From contig NW_002476226.1 of assembly GCF_000189635.1 (NCBI RefSeq), forward strand, positions 372,001 through 436,000: a stretch of 64,000 bases of DNA, given 5' to 3'. A program made the translations under genes and the position numbers. The stretch comes from Tetrahymena thermophila SB210 (lineage: Eukaryota; Ciliophora; Oligohymenophorea; Hymenostomatida; Tetrahymenidae). A model generated the notes under the pieces. That model was not told the origin of the DNA, did no database searches, and worked only from the letters and a program-made list of their open reading frames with translations. Positions 1 through 14,130 of the stretch are shown here, one piece after another (position 1 is the stretch's first letter; every line of letters begins with the position of its first letter).

Positions 1-590
1 CAGTAGAATTATAGCCGCTCGTTATGTGATCTACTGTAGGGTAAATTGCTTCTTGAAAAACTTATTCCGTGGAAGCATTTTCATCAAAAACTTTATCGAA
101 GATGAACTCTTTTTCTGGTTTTTTAGTTATGTTATTTACGTTATTATTAATTCCTAAAACATTATTTGAACCTTATTATCCTCCAACTAAACTGGGATTA
201 TTACTTGGAATAAAACTTGATTAGTTGTATTATAATATATCTTTTATACTATTTTCATTAGGATCGTACACAAAAACCTATTATAGCATATAAAATTCCT
301 TAAAAAGATATAATTTTTTTTGAATTCTAATTAAAATATAAAATATTTTTTATTTCTTAAGAAAATTAATCATTAATAATGTGCTTGCTTGCTTATATTT
401 GTTTTCTGATTAATGTGCATTTTTCTAAAGAAAATAAAATTACCATGTCATCCTGGGCTTTCACTATACTATGGTACTTTCTAGTAGTTTGGTTTTCTTC
501 CTTTGAATTCAAAGGTCTTATTCTTACACATACTTAAAAATTTGCTTTAGTTTAGTCATCCTAGTTGTTATTTTTATTTAGAGTACTCAT
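1..590 (-). CDS. Kinesin-8-like motor domain, N-terminal part (truncated by window edge)
   Basis: Microtubule motor, N-terminal part of the ATPase head. Exon 1 is 444-590 (49 residues from the ATG at 588-590) and carries the first motor strand VCVRIRPLNSKEE. A GT-AG intron (278-443) follows, then exon 2 (1-277) with VYDPN, the FIFDKVFDENAST block and HITSGYNST. The intron joins ...AQDDM to VFVYDP in frame. The order (V-RIRPL, then VxDP, a variable loop, FxFDxVFDE, GYN-T) matches kinesin-8 (KIF18/Kip3), where the long loop before FDxVFD is typical; here it is Asn/Gly/Gln-rich. The P-loop lies beyond the window edge, so nucleotide binding cannot be checked. Kinesin identity is secure; the kinesin-8 subfamily call is an inference from the VYDP block and loop. 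Confidence 0.82.
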
Positions 591-1292
591 TTAATTTTTC
601 AGTGCTCTTGATTATTTATTTCTTAGTAATTATATTCAAAAAAGCAAATAAAAATTTTTCTTTTTTTGTTTAAATGAATATTTGATAGAGTTTTGAATAT
701 CTATTAATCCTAATAAAATTGAAAAAAAAAGAAAGGAATCAATCATGTTAGAAAATATGAGCTAATTATTCTAATGCATTTAATTTAATTTATTTTATAG
801 CTTTGCAAACTTAATTTTTCAAAAAATACAATTAAATAATTTTGAATATTTAACTATGCTAAAAATAAGTTTGATGAAAAAAATATTTTTTACAAAATTT
901 TTATTAAATTAAATGTTTTAATTAAAAAGATTGATTGTTAAATTTTATCGAAAAAATATGATTAAAATTTCTAATATCATTCTTTAATACTAAAAACTTT
1001 TTTATAAATTTTTTATTTTTGATTTGAATTAAATTGCTTTCCTTAATTTTAAGTTTTAAAAATTGAAAAAAATTTTAAAATAATTTTGTTTATAAATTTT
1101 AAAAGATTTAATTAGAAAAAGAGTTTCAAAATTTTTTTATATTTATTTCATTTATCTGCACTATTGTTAAATTATAGTTTAAGTAGATAGTTAACTGCTG
1201 CTACTTTTAAAAAAGATTCAATATAGCTATTAATTAAACAAAAATTTGTTATAAATTAATTAAAAAAAATTCTAATTAATTAATTTGAAATA
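591..1292. other. Intergenic, AT-rich, divergent 5' region
   Basis: Runs of A and T with no frame that looks coding. It separates the start codons of the leftward kinesin and the rightward giant gene, so both promoters should lie here. No recognisable motif was seen. Confidence 0.6.
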
Positions 1293-4200
1293 ATGGATAA
1301 GTAGATTGCTAAAAAGCTTTTAATATTTAATCACTTAGAAGCAAAAAAATATCTTGATTTATCTCCTTCGATTTAAGAGATTTAATGCTAATAAGATATC
1401 GAAAATGCTTACATTTACTATTAAAAGCTATTTCTAAATTAAGTAGAATTTATTATTTTGTAATACATATAGAATTTAAGTTAATACATTTTTAAATTAA
1501 TAGCAATAAAAAGATGGGATAATCGCAGAAAAAATATGCAAGAATTATATATATATATCTATACTTATGTAAAAAAGAAAAAAGGCATCATAATTGTAAT
1601 AATTAGAGGAGCTTAAGCATTACTTAGGTAAATCAGCACTTAGCAAAAAAATTAGTTCTACTTTAGAATGTATTTTAGACATTTAAATTTTAAAGGACTG
1701 CTTAAAGCACGAGAATATTAGGAAAGTAGTTTAACTTATATAAAAATATATTTAAAAGATAAAATAAATATAGATTGATAAGTTCCAACACTTTGTTTGT
1801 AGTTAAACAGGCATAAAATTAGATGAATTTCAACTAAATAATATTCTTTAAATTTGTGAAGTTCTATTTTTATATGGACTAACATTATATGATATTACTA
1901 AGTTACCAAAATTACCTTAAGAATTGTATGAATTAAAAGACAATATTGCTGATTTAAAACAATTAGATTAGTACATTTAAATCTGCTTGCTATTTAGATA
2001 TCATAAAATTATCAATTCATACTAGGATGAAGATTTTGTAAAAACTTATCTATTCATAAGTTATCAAACAATTAAATTTTTTTATGATAGAGCAATGTTT
2101 TTGATTTGCTCAGCAAAAATAGACACATTTATCAGCTAAATAAATAACAAGATTCTAGGAATGTATTGTTAGAGAACATAGTTAGTAAAAGATATATAAA
2201 CTATGTGCAATAAATTTAATTCGTGGAGAGAAAAATGCTTAGCTACAATTAAAAACCCATAGGCAGAAAATAATAAAATTAATAGCTTAATCTAAAAGAG
2301 GATATCTCAACTTATTTATTAAAAAATTTATGACGAAAAATCAAGTTAAATTTAAGTTAATAGTAACTAAAAATCTATTATAAATATTACAAATCGTAAT
2401 AGTATTTTTAAAAGCGAAGAAAATAGATAAAATATTCGCTTTTTTACATAAGAAAATTAATATTAAAATATTTAGAGGCTAAATAATCCTGCAGCAACTC
2501 CTCATAAATCTAGAAAAAATTCAATAGCTGATGTTTTATAATAAATAAAAATGAATAAGAAAGATTAAAATGAATCATAAAATAAACAAAGAAAAGTAAT
2601 TTAAGCTGAGCCAAATAATGAAAAACCTATAAATATAATAGATGACCAATTTAATTTTGTAGAATCAATAATCATTTAAGATTTTGACATAGAATAATAA
2701 GATACCAAAATATCTGATCAATCATAGATTGATATGAAAGCAAAGAAAGAAGCTATACTATAAACTAAAAACTAGGAATTAAAAGAATAAACTCTGAAGT
2801 TACTCAAAGGCTAAATAGTATCAGAAAAAGAATCAATTAGTTTGTAAAATGATTCAGAATTTGAAGAGTCAATAGATAAGAATTCAAAAGTAGAATGGTA
2901 AGAATGCAAACTACCAAGTTAAATTCCAAAATAAAATTAATTTGCTTTTTTTAAACCAAAAAACAAAAATCCTCTTTATAATTGGTTTTAAAGCATCCAA
3001 AATTTTAACAAAATTAATCTATAGCAGTAATAAGAATAAGAATAAAAGTAAGATTGCATATTTGAGAAATCTAAAAGATTAATTCTTAATAGAATTTAGG
3101 ATTTATCTAATGAAAAAAGAATGCTTCCTCAAAGTAATATTAAGATTGATTAAAACAAATTGTAGAATAAATTATCTAACATCAAAAGCAACAATATTTC
3201 AATGCATAAAAATAATATGAATAGTTCGAATATTAAAATTGATGTTTAAGGCAATAATGTGTGTGTTAGAAAAAAATAAGCATCTTTAGATTTTTAAAAT
3301 AGAATAAAAACAAAAACTTAGCATGATATATCTCCATACTAGTCCTTTCATCAAAAAAACGTATAGAAGAGATATGATTTGTTTAAAAACTAAGAGAGTA
3401 AACCAAAGAATCCTGTTTTAGAAGTGGGAGTTGCTATATCTTAGATCAAAGCTAGTTTAATTGAAATGGAATACATAAATAGTACTTCAGAAAGTAATGA
3501 TATATATCAAACTAACATAACAGATTAAGTTGACACAATAATAGAGGATGAAAATATCTCTAAAAATTCAGTTCTTTCCTCTTCTCATAATTAATATTAA
3601 TCATCTTCTTCTTTATTTAAAAGATCATAGTCTTAAATAAATTTAAATTAAAATTACATTTCTTAAAATTAAAATATTAATTAAACTTCAGAGTAAGAAA
3701 AAAAAGAGTAATCATAATTAAAATTTTACAATACAAGCTAAATTTTGCTTAATATTTCATCAATCAATACTCCAATGAACAACTCTTTAATTGATAATAG
3801 TAGTTAACACTTTAATTAATCCATGTCAAATTACCCAACAATTTTAAACAGAAAATTAGTAAGAAACAAATCATTTTAGTTAAATAACTAATAGAAAAAA
3901 ATTGATTTTAAAGTAGTTTCTCCTAAAACCTCTGTTTTTTAAAGAAGCAAAAATTAATAAAATTTTACAGATACTTTAAATGATTAATAAATTATATAAA
4001 AGCTAAATACAGTAGGATCAACACCAAAAAAAAGCCTGATTTAATCAGAATAAAGTAGCTCTTTATATACTAGTCAAAGAAGTAAAGCATTATCTGTAGC
4101 TGCTCTTTAAGATTAGACAAATATTGTTTGCCACTACCTTACTAATTCATACTAATCAAAATAAATTCAAAAAATTCCTCTAAGTGATAAACCAAATCTT

Positions 4201-7200
4201 ATGAATATTTATTTAAAAAATAACCTAAGCTAACCTGGTTCTCATATAAGACCGAAGTCTTAATCATAAAATATTAACATACCGTTATTTGATAGTACTT
4301 ATGGATAAGAAATTACAATGAGAGATAGAACAAAAACTTAGAATTTAGTAAAATACCTTCACTAGCAGCAAGATTTAAAGAAAGAGCAAGATATTTAAAA
4401 AATAATTTAAGAAAAAAGACAAAAGTTGCTAAATATTAAAAATAGAATTAAAAATGCATTAATTACCTAAAAGATAAAAAAACTGAAAAATATTATTGAA
4501 ATAGAAACTTTAACTCACGAAGAAAAGACATTTAAGCTATTCTAAGAGCAGTTAGAAAAACTAAAAGAATAGAAATAAAATTTAGAATTAAATTTTGGCA
4601 ACATTCCTAACATAAAAAAAATAAAATTAGAAGGAGATTCCTATAAAAATGAAAAAGACTTAAGTTGTTCTCATCCTAAAATTAAGCTTTTTTTAAGAAA
4701 GTAAGAATCTGAGTTTGAATTTCATATTGATTTTTTTTATAAATTAGATAGCAACTTTCTAAAAATTAGCAGATATCCTTATTTTATAAGTAAAATCGGT
4801 ATAGATAAGGTTTGACAAATTAGCTATTTTATTGTAAGGATTAAGAAACTGTAGAATAATCGCCAGTAATATTTTGATTCTTTATAAGTTAATCATGGTT
4901 TAAATCTAAAATTTATCTTATTTTCTAATTTAATATTTATTAGACATAAGAAGAAGAAATTAATTTCAGTGATTCTTCGAGTATGAGTAATAGTGATGAA
5001 AGTTCATCTAGTTAAGATGACGATGACGATGATGACACAAATCCGGTATAAAATTTACAGGTAATATAAAAAGATACTTAAAAAAGAAGATTTGGGTTGA
5101 TGAAATAAAATAATGATAGTAAAATGCTGAAGCTGTTCTATTCTATAAGTTTAGTATCTTTGTAATTATTTAATTATAGTTTATTAGTTTTATATATTAC
5201 AAAAATTTTGGTAGTTAGTTTTAGTGTAACATGAACAATAATTTTCAATTAAGAAACTTTTGAAAAAATATTTAGGTTTATTAAGAAACTATTAAGGTAG
5301 TATAGAAATAATATCTAAGTAGTTTAGTAAAAGCGCTAGAGTTTAAAAGATAACATCATGATGTATTTCGAAGATGAAGATAATTAATAGAAATAATAAA
5401 ATAAATTAGAGAAAAGTTAGAGACAACAAAGTAAAATTGATAATTAAATTTAATCAAAATAAAACCTATCAAATCACAGTATAAAAGCTAGAAGAGAATC
5501 TTTAATATCAAATTAGCAAATTAAATAAGATTTAAACTAATAATAAAAGTTAAAAACAAATGTATTTCAAATATTGACTAACCTGAAAAAATTTATCAAT
5601 AAGTTATTCTATAAAATATCAGGGTATAATTACCCTTCTCATAACTTCAAATTGATAAAAATTTATCCTCCTTTTAAATTCTACTATCGTTAGAATAGCT
5701 GGATAGTGAAGTTTTAATAAAAGCCAAGAGAAGGTATTGAAATAAAATCATAAAAATGGAGGTTATTATTTTTATTCTAAAATAATATCTTATTAACCTT
5801 TTATACAACTATACTAAAGATTTTTTATACCAACGAATTTCTATGAGTCGAGAGAATATTTGGGCTAAAGTGGAGGTGAAAAAACATCTACTATATGGTC
5901 ATATGCTTTGAGAATATTTATTCTATACTTAAACTAATTAAACTTAAAACTATCATTTAGTGTTGTGCAAAGATAGTATGATTTAACTCAATAGCATCCA
6001 ACCAACAATAATCTGGTTAATAAATCTTTTTTATTTTGGTAAAATTTTTATTTTATAATATTAATCAAAATTAATTTTTTTAATAAAGTTTATTTTTCGA
6101 TTTAATTTTTAACAAAAAAAATAGTGTAAATGAAAAAATAGCAGAAAGTGTAACTGAGACAGATTAATATTACATAGGGCTTTTTAAATTTACATTTGAG
6201 ATTTTTATCAACTATTTTTGTTATTAGACAGCAAAGCCAACAGGTAAATCAATTGATTTTTCACAGTAAGATAGCTTTAATAGCTACCTAAGTCGTTTTG
6301 GATTTAAGTAACTGGCAAGAAATTCGTTTTAATTGAGAAGGTAGGCATCAATTACTTACCTTAAAAGTGCTCAAAATTCAACGCGTAAAAAACCAAGTGT
6401 TGTCTTGGTCAATCATGAAAAAGTAAATTTTAACATTCAAATAAATTGTCAATTAAAAAAAATATTTAAAAAATAAGTTTCTTAGATTAGAATAAGAGAG
6501 AATCTTTATTAAACAGCAATATCACTAAAGCTTTCTAAAAAAAATTGAAAGCATGAGAAAAAATCTTCATCATGTGTCATGTTTTATTGCTAAATAGCAT
6601 AAAAATTTTTACTAAATAAACTGTTAAATAAGTATTGGAACCTAAGTTCACTAAATTGAAAGCTTTGATAAATTAAATATTAATGATATAACTTTTTTGA
6701 TAAGTGCTAAAAATATGAAGCGCTTATAATCTATCAATACAATTAATTTACCTATTTAAACGTTCACAGAAGAAGGAGTTCATCCACGTTATATTTTATA
6801 AGAAGTCAAAAAGTAATTTTTAAGATAATGTAAATATATTTATTTTTTTAATTGTATTAAAAATATAAAGGTGGATTATAAATGGTTATTTCAGTAAAAG
6901 ATTTCTAAGGCTAATTATGTAGATTATTGAAAAGAGATCTTTTATTTAAAGAAATACATAGCTTAAGGAAAAATTGCTCCTCAACTCTTTGATGTGGGAG
7001 ACAATCTACATGGTGAATTCTATAGAGTAGATATTCAATGTTCAGATAAGTTATAAATAGATTTATGAAATAGAAGATACTTTACTATGCCAAGAAAAAA
7101 ATTAATTAACAAAAATATCTTAGTACAAAGAAGATATAAATGAAGATAAGGATATTTGCATAACATAAATGTCAAAAACTACCAATGAATAATAACAATT

Positions 7201-10200
7201 TTATAGTTTAGCATAACTGATCAAGCAAAAAATAGCAAATAAAGATGAAAAAAAAGCTCAACTGCTCTAGATTTTAGGGAAAAAATCAAATAAGAACTCA
7301 CCTAGTGAAACTTAAATAGAAGAAGGTACATTTTTGATATACAAACTTTAAATAAAAACTTTTAATTTATATAGAGCAGGCAAGTATAATAACTAAGTAC
7401 AATAATAGTGTAAAGATGTCAATAAAACCAGATTCACCTCTTGTGGATATAGTTAAATAAGTTTTGGATAGTAGTTAAAGCATTATAAATACCAAAAGAT
7501 CTGTTGTTTGCAGTCCTACATAAAAGTTTTCAATATTAGAAGATAGAAAGAATAGTAGTTTCAGTAGTTCCCTGAACAGTTCTTTCGATATGAATAATAT
7601 TTCTTTTTGCCCTTCAGAGTAAAATACTCCTAGATCAAAGTTTAGCCCATAAATTAGAAATAGCAAATAAATTTCTTACTAGCTTAATCTTTAAAGAGCG
7701 CTTAGTATTGATTTTAGCTCATATCTCAATGAAAAGCAATAAAGACCATCTTAATTCATTTCTAAATTAAAAAAAAATTCCATAAATTAAGATTAATAAA
7801 AAATTTAAAACACAGATAGGTACAGTAATTTTAAAGAAATAAAAAAATAATCAAACTTTAGTTAAGCTTCAAGGTAATAAACAATTCTAAAAGATGATTT
7901 TAAAAAGCTATTTTATTTTTACTAATTGAGATCTATTGATCAATTGTTTTGTCTTTCTCTACTTCCCGATAACAAAGTAGTTTTTTAATAACTGGAAGCT
8001 AGAAAAAATACTCCAGTACATCTTGAAATCGATATAGGTTCTCATATAAATTTTTTAAAATTATTATCATAGCTTTTTAACACAGAAAACAAAATATTGA
8101 AAAAATATTTCCTTGAATTTGCTACATAAAAAATGAAAAAAAAATACAAGAACTTATAGCCGAAATAATTTTTTCAAAAACACATTAAAAACAATAACCT
8201 ATTATAAATAAATATGACCAAAGAATGTGCTTTACAATTAGATCTTATTCATACAATTAAAATGAGTATATTAGTAAGCAGTAAACTACTATTTTCAAAA
8301 TTTATTCATATCAATAATTGTTTTGCAATGAATGTAAAGGGATTTGGTAGAAGTATCATTGATTTACATATATTTATGCCAATCGAAGAAAAAAACAGTA
8401 ATAAGAATTAATAGTTTTTCATAAAGCTATAAATAAGTCCATATTTATCTAAAACAGTTCTATGCAAAATAATTGTAAGATTATTTTCAAAAAAATTAAT
8501 TTAATTATAATTAAAATATTTTTTAGTTTGGATATTAGGATTTAATGTTAATTAATTAAGAAGTTCTTCATTATTTAATGCAAGACTTTAGTATAAAGTA
8601 TTAAAAAATAATGGTTCAAACAATCCTATAGAAATTAGAGGTTATTTCAACACCATTAGGCTAACAAGTTATAATTAGGTATTTGCATCATTAATCAATA
8701 AAAAAAAGGGCTGCTTTATTTGGATAAGACTCTAAATAGTTTTTCAGAAATAGCAGCAATACTTATAAAAACGAATAAAATCAAAACATTGATATAAAAT
8801 TAGAAAAGCTTACTTTCTTTAAGTAAAAATATTATTTTTATCGTTTTATATATAATAATAATTAATTTAATTTAGGAATTTCTTTGAAAGATATGCTTTT
8901 TAGAGAGATTTTTCTCGGGTATAAAAGTATTTACTTGAGAAATCAGTTAATTCTAAAAGGATTATATTGAGGCATATAATAAAAATATAAAATTAATTTT
9001 GGATTATTACTGTAACAAGAGATGTTTTGTTTAAGTTATGGATTGTTAACTTTTATTCCAATCACTCTCAAAGAAATTTTTAGAATAAATTCTCTTTCTA
9101 GTAGCTGAGTTAGTCATTTAAATCGAAGAAGAGTGAAATTCCTCTGCTTTTTACTCCAAAGATGATTTTTTACTTAAACAACAAATAGATTTAACCTTTT
9201 GATAATTATATTCATTTCTTTAATAGAGTTGAAAATAACACCTCCTCAATTGTATTTCCTAGTAAATTCTAAAAGTTATAGATAGTAAAAGAAAGAGAAC
9301 AACCAAAATAAAATTATTGTTTGTAAGTATTTTCTTTTTAAAAAGTTAAAAATATTATTATTATTATAAATTTAAAAATAGGAGTAAATCTCATAAAAAG
9401 TTTTAGAAAGTGGTTAAAAATTACATTTAGAAATTAAAAAAAACATCAAAAAGTAGAAAAAGTTCTATCAGCAATAAATTAGATTATGACCAGCAACTGG
9501 AATATTTAAAATAAATCACAGAATAGCAAGATAACTTATTTTAAGACTTTAAATTTAATGCAACATATACAAATATCAATAGATTTATAGAATTTTATTT
9601 ATGGACATCTGCATTTTCATAAAATTTCTTTGCTATCCAGAGAGAATAATGCACATTATGGTTCTATACTTTAAATTTGAAAGAAGTGTTTTTTTCAAAT
9701 TTACTTAGACTAAACAATTAAAAAGTATTTAATTTAGACATCGAAATAAACTTTAAAGATTTTTTGCAAAAATCAGAAGCTTAAAAGAATAAAAATTTAA
9801 TTTAAAAAAATGTGTAAGTTGTTTCAATTTTTTTAACTGATATTTATTTATTATTTTAATTAATTTAGAAACCTAGTTAGCAGAAAAAAAGATTTCATTA
9901 TGACAAAGAACAGTGATGTTATAAATTATAGAGATACTGCCTAACTTAATTTTTTTATATCTTTAAGAAGTATTAACATGCAAATAGATTAAATACTTGA
10001 ATTAAATTTCCGTGAAATACTTAATATTTTTATCGGAGAGGGTTATTTCTATGACCAAAGCAGCTATTAAAATGCATAACTAAATTACTCAGATATACGG
10101 ATGATAAGCTATTTCATATTTTAAAAATTCTAAACTGGTAACTTTGTAGATCTAATCGATGACGAAAATTCTAATACCTCAGGAATGTTTTCATAAGCAA

Positions 10201-10547
10201 GGAATAGTTTAGCTACTGATATGAGAAAAACTATTAAAAATAATATGGCATTAGAAAGCATATTTATTCATCCTATCATAAAAATTAAATAGTGGATAGA
10301 CATGAAAAAAAGGCTATACTTAAGTGCATTATATTATACAAGAGATAAAAGTTTTAAGTTTATCATTTCAAAATTAGGAACAAGAGATTCCATAACAATT
10401 TATAAAGAAATAAAAAACATAGAAAAAGAAATTGGCTATATAAATATCATTTTGTCTGAAAAATCAATATAAAAAGATATTTTAAAAAGACTAATCAAAT
10501 TATATACTCCACAGTTGGTAGATTAGTTTAATGAGTGTTATAATTGA
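1293..10547 (+). CDS. Giant 13-exon orphan protein, about 2,806 residues
   Basis: Not recognised. Exons by eye: 1293-1442, 1504-4809, 4944-5161, 5276-5761, 5820-6038, 6125-6422, 6478-6812, 6871-7325, 7375-8474, 8527-8822, 8876-9322, 9382-9813, 9869-10547. They total 8,421 nt and stay in one frame to TGA 10545-10547. Every intron is GT-AG, 49-134 nt; the donor at 4810 (GTTTGA) is the least canonical and 5162-5275 is the longest-reaching guess. The first ~1,150 residues are polar and Gln/Asn/Ser-rich with a Lys/Glu coiled-coil-like stretch near 4321-4620. An acidic Ser/Asp block lies at 4975-5040. The C-terminal half (from ~7.4 kb) is better conserved-looking, with Phe/Tyr/Leu-rich helical stretches, and no obvious enzyme motif. 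It could be two genes split near 5.2 kb, but the exon 3/4 join keeps frame. The existence of coding sequence is secure, the single-gene model likely. Confidence 0.68.
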
Positions 10548-10991
10548 AATATTTAAAGCTATTAATTAGATCTGCTAAAAGTTTTTTTTAAATTTTAAAC
10601 AAAAAACATTCTTTTCTAATAATGTTATTATAAATAGTTAACATTTATATGTGTTTGTTTGATCAGTATTTTATTAAATTAAAAAAATATTATATTTTCT
10701 TACTTAAACAAATATTATATTTTAAAATATTGCTAATCCTGGCTACTTGATTTAGTATTTTTAGCAACAACGTTCAATTTTTGCATAATTTCTTAATTAA
10801 AAATTAGTAAGATTTTACCACAAACACAAAAGCTTAAATATAAATTGAAATATAAAATAAATTTATTAAAATTTACCTAATTAATTACATATTTTTATTG
10901 AAATTGATTAAAAACTGAATATATATTAACAGTAAAGTAAGTAAGTAAGTATGATTTTATTTGTTTTGGTATTTTTTAATCATATTTAAAA
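10548..10991. other. Convergent intergenic spacer
   Basis: Lies between the 3' ends of two converging genes. It contains only AT-rich tracts and a short GTAA tandem run near 10937-10950, and should hold both 3' UTRs and polyadenylation sites. No gene seen. Confidence 0.6.
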
Positions 10992-13726
10992 TCAACTATG
11001 CTAAGAATTAATTTCATCTTAATTAGCATAAAGATACTTTTTTTCTCTTGAGAAGCCCTTTGTAGAATTAAATGTGGATTAAGAAGAGTATGCTTTACTA
11101 TTGAAATCAGAAGATTTCCTGGTAACTGACTCTCTATTAGTTCTATTTAATAAAAAATAATAGCTATGGCTAATTTTACATATCTTAAATAAATTTACAA
11201 GAAATTTTCAATAAAATCATTTTTTTTGTAGTTTTTGCGTAAAGTATATGGGTCTGCTGTAGAAACTCTGCAAGTTTGAATATTTTAAGATCCTAAAATT
11301 TTATTAATATTATCGCTTTTTTCATCTAATTACTTCAAAAATAAATTTTTTTTTGTATTTTTAAAAAATATCTTATTTGCTTATTTAAGATATTCTTGCT
11401 TTTCTGAATTATTTGAAAACTGAGGTTGATTATATATATTTCTCTATCCTTATTAGCTTACAACTTATCTACGAGAGTACTCTTCAATCCGACGAGAGGA
11501 TTTCTATCTTTCATTTAGAAACTTTGCTAAAACACAATTTTTATCTTCATTTTTAAGAATTAACTTTAATTTCAGCTTACTAGGCGAATAGCTTTTGAGT
11601 ATTTAATTATTTTCTTTAACTCTATCTCTTAATGCTTGTTAAGATTTTTTTAGTGCTTCAATCTTTATAAAAAATGATCTATTTTATTTCATGATTATTT
11701 AATAAATTTCTTAAGTTATACATAAATTAAATTACTTATTGGCTCGAAATTTTAACTATTGAGATTCCGACATTTCTTCTTAATATCTATCCGTATCTTA
11801 AGTGTCAGTTCTGTATCTGCTTTAATCTAAATTTTGTACCTTAACTAAGCCTAATGAATTTTATCTCTTTAATGCTTTATTTTAAGATTAGATCATACAA
11901 GAAAATTCATCTTAATTATTCATTGCTTCTTATTTAGGTGTTTCATTTGACTGCTTTGAATTTATGCTTAATTAAGTTTGTTATTGTGAGCTTATTTTTT
12001 CTGGCTAGAAATGACTCAGCATACTAAAATTTTTGTTCTAATTTGCTAGCCTTATGTAATTGTTTGGTGAATCACAATCTTTTTTTAAAAAAATTTGATT
12101 TTAAATAAATATAATCATTAAATTTGTTGGTTAAAAATATCTACTTGCTGTATAATTTTTTTTATTTTATCTTTATTGAGAATGTATTTTTACTGGTGAT
12201 TTTTTTTCTTTATCTAGTAAAACCATTTAACTTAACTTTTATTTTTATGTAATATCCCCGCATTCGGAGCAATGACAGCTTTTTCTTCTTATATTATCCC
12301 TAGTTACATTTTTCAAGATTGTTTTGAAGTCATTGTCATCTGATTATTTTGCTTAATTTACTTTTGGGGTTCTTTGCTAACTTTTACCATGTTTAGACTT
12401 TTTAACATTATTTGCCTATATATTATCAAAGATTAAATCAAACAGCAGAGTATTTTAAGCTCTTTAATACTCTAAAGTATTCTCAGATCTAAACTGAATT
12501 AATTTTTTATATTATTTCTCAATTTAAGCTTGGTTTTAAATATCTTTAGAAGAATAAAATATAAGTGATTAACGTCTTGATGTTGGAACCTTAGTATTTA
12601 ATATATTTAAATTAAAAGCTTTTTTATTTTTCTATATTTGAGGGTGATAAGAGGGTATCTTTTACTAGCTATTCTCAAATAATATTATCTATTTATCTAA
12701 AAATATTTTTGGTACAAATCTGTTCCTTTAAATTAGTTAACGATTATCTTGTTGATTTTCAATAATATCAAATTTAACTTCTTTTTCTAGCGATCCTGAA
12801 TTTAGTTGAATAAAATAGATATTACTTACATCAGTAAAAATTAAAATAATAGAAAAAATACCTAATTTTATTCTTCGAAATTTAATTTAATTCTATGTTT
12901 TATTCTTTAGAGCGCTTTCTATATAGTTAGAAGATATCACATGAGAGAAAAACCACTATTCTATAAATTAATTATATTAATATAATTAAAACTACGAAAT
13001 TAACTTTTTAGTTGTTATTTTAATGGTAAATAAATTATTTGTATGTATAATAAAATATACTTTAATCAAACTCAAATGATGGTTTATTTTCTTTTTCTTT
13101 TGTTTTAACATTTTCTAAAAAAGAGACCCTTTATTTCACAGAAGCAATATTATTGGTTGAATCAAATGATTTTTCAAGAATGTTTGCATTATAGTTGCTA
13201 AAAAGACTTCTTCGCTTACTATTCAGTTCAATAAATAGTGAATTATCTGGACTTACTTATGCAGATTATGGAGATATTATAGTTTTAGCAATGCTTTACC
13301 ATTGATTTTAATCGTTATTCTAATTAAACAAAGGGAATTGTTCTTTCACTATTTTTAATGTATTTAAGTTGATATTTTTCATTAGTAGAAGTTAAAATTA
13401 AATTTACTCGAAGAATAGAGAGAAGAAACATCCACTTTAAAATCTTCCTTAATTTCTTCATTTTTTTTCATATTTTCTATAATAATTTGTGCATCATTTT
13501 ATTTTATAAGCTTTTTTTTTAAGATATCTTCTTATTCTTTTTAATATTTTGTTTAATCTTCTCTCCTTTACTCTACTCTCCTTTTTTGAATCCTATTTAC
13601 ATTATCTGTTATATCAAAATTTAAAATAGTCTTTCCTATTTCATTCAGGGTTTGTGGAATGTTAGCCGATGATAATCTTAACTACTTTTCACTAGTTTCA
13701 AATTATAGCAGGGAGCTTCTTTTCAT
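10992..13726 (-). CDS. Unknown hydrophilic protein, 817 residues, five exons
   Basis: Not recognised. Exons on the minus strand: 13408-13726, 13061-13348, 12862-12960, 11199-12795, 10992-11142, with GT-AG introns of 59, 100, 66 and 56 nt; total 2,454 nt, in frame to TGA 10992-10994. The start is the ATG at 13724-13726 (MKRSSLLQFE). The protein is rich in Lys, Gln, Asn and Ser, with a charged helical stretch in exon 1 (EQRREDQTKYQKEQED) and a second coiled-coil-like run around KIEALKKSQQALRDRVKE. A small cysteine group, KSCHCSECGD, lies in the long exon; it is too small to call a zinc finger. A low-complexity stretch around 12090-12160 could hide one more in-frame intron. No signal peptide or membrane segment. 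Probably a cytoskeletal or regulatory scaffold, but that is only a guess from composition. Confidence 0.72.
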
Positions 13727-14130
13727 TTTAGTATAAATTGAATTTTAAATTATTCTTTATAGTATTGATTGATTGTCCTAATTTCTACTAATAAATATGC
13801 TTTTTGATTTAATAAAATTTTGATCAAAAAATAATATGATTAAATGATAGATTAATTATCAAACTTTATATTTATCAAGTAAATTCATTATTAAATCAAT
13901 CAAAAACAAATAAATTTCATTTACTAATCAATCATATTTAATTTGTTTTCAGTAAATCTATAAAATTTAATAAGTAGGTAAATTTTATACTTATTAAATT
14001 TTATATGATGCCTTTGTAATTAATTTACTTATTTTTTTATAACTTCATTTATTTTATATAATGGAATTAGTTTTATAAAATCTAATTTTCAATTCAAATA
14101 AAATTTTATTTGAAGCTTATTAATAAGTAA
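13727..14130. other. AT-rich spacer before the tRNA array
   Basis: No gene. It contains the 5' flank of the leftward 817-residue gene and AT-rich sequence up to the first tRNA-Ser. Confidence 0.6.

Noticed and set aside
4813..4815. In-frame TGA in the giant gene, possible pseudogene or selenocysteine
   Set aside because: Removing a GT-AG intron (4810-4943) restores frame at phase 0 into an acidic coding exon, a simpler explanation; no selenoprotein context is visible.
7475..7666. Minus-strand ORF of 63 codons
   Set aside because: Antisense to a long exon of the giant gene, with no coding character of its own.
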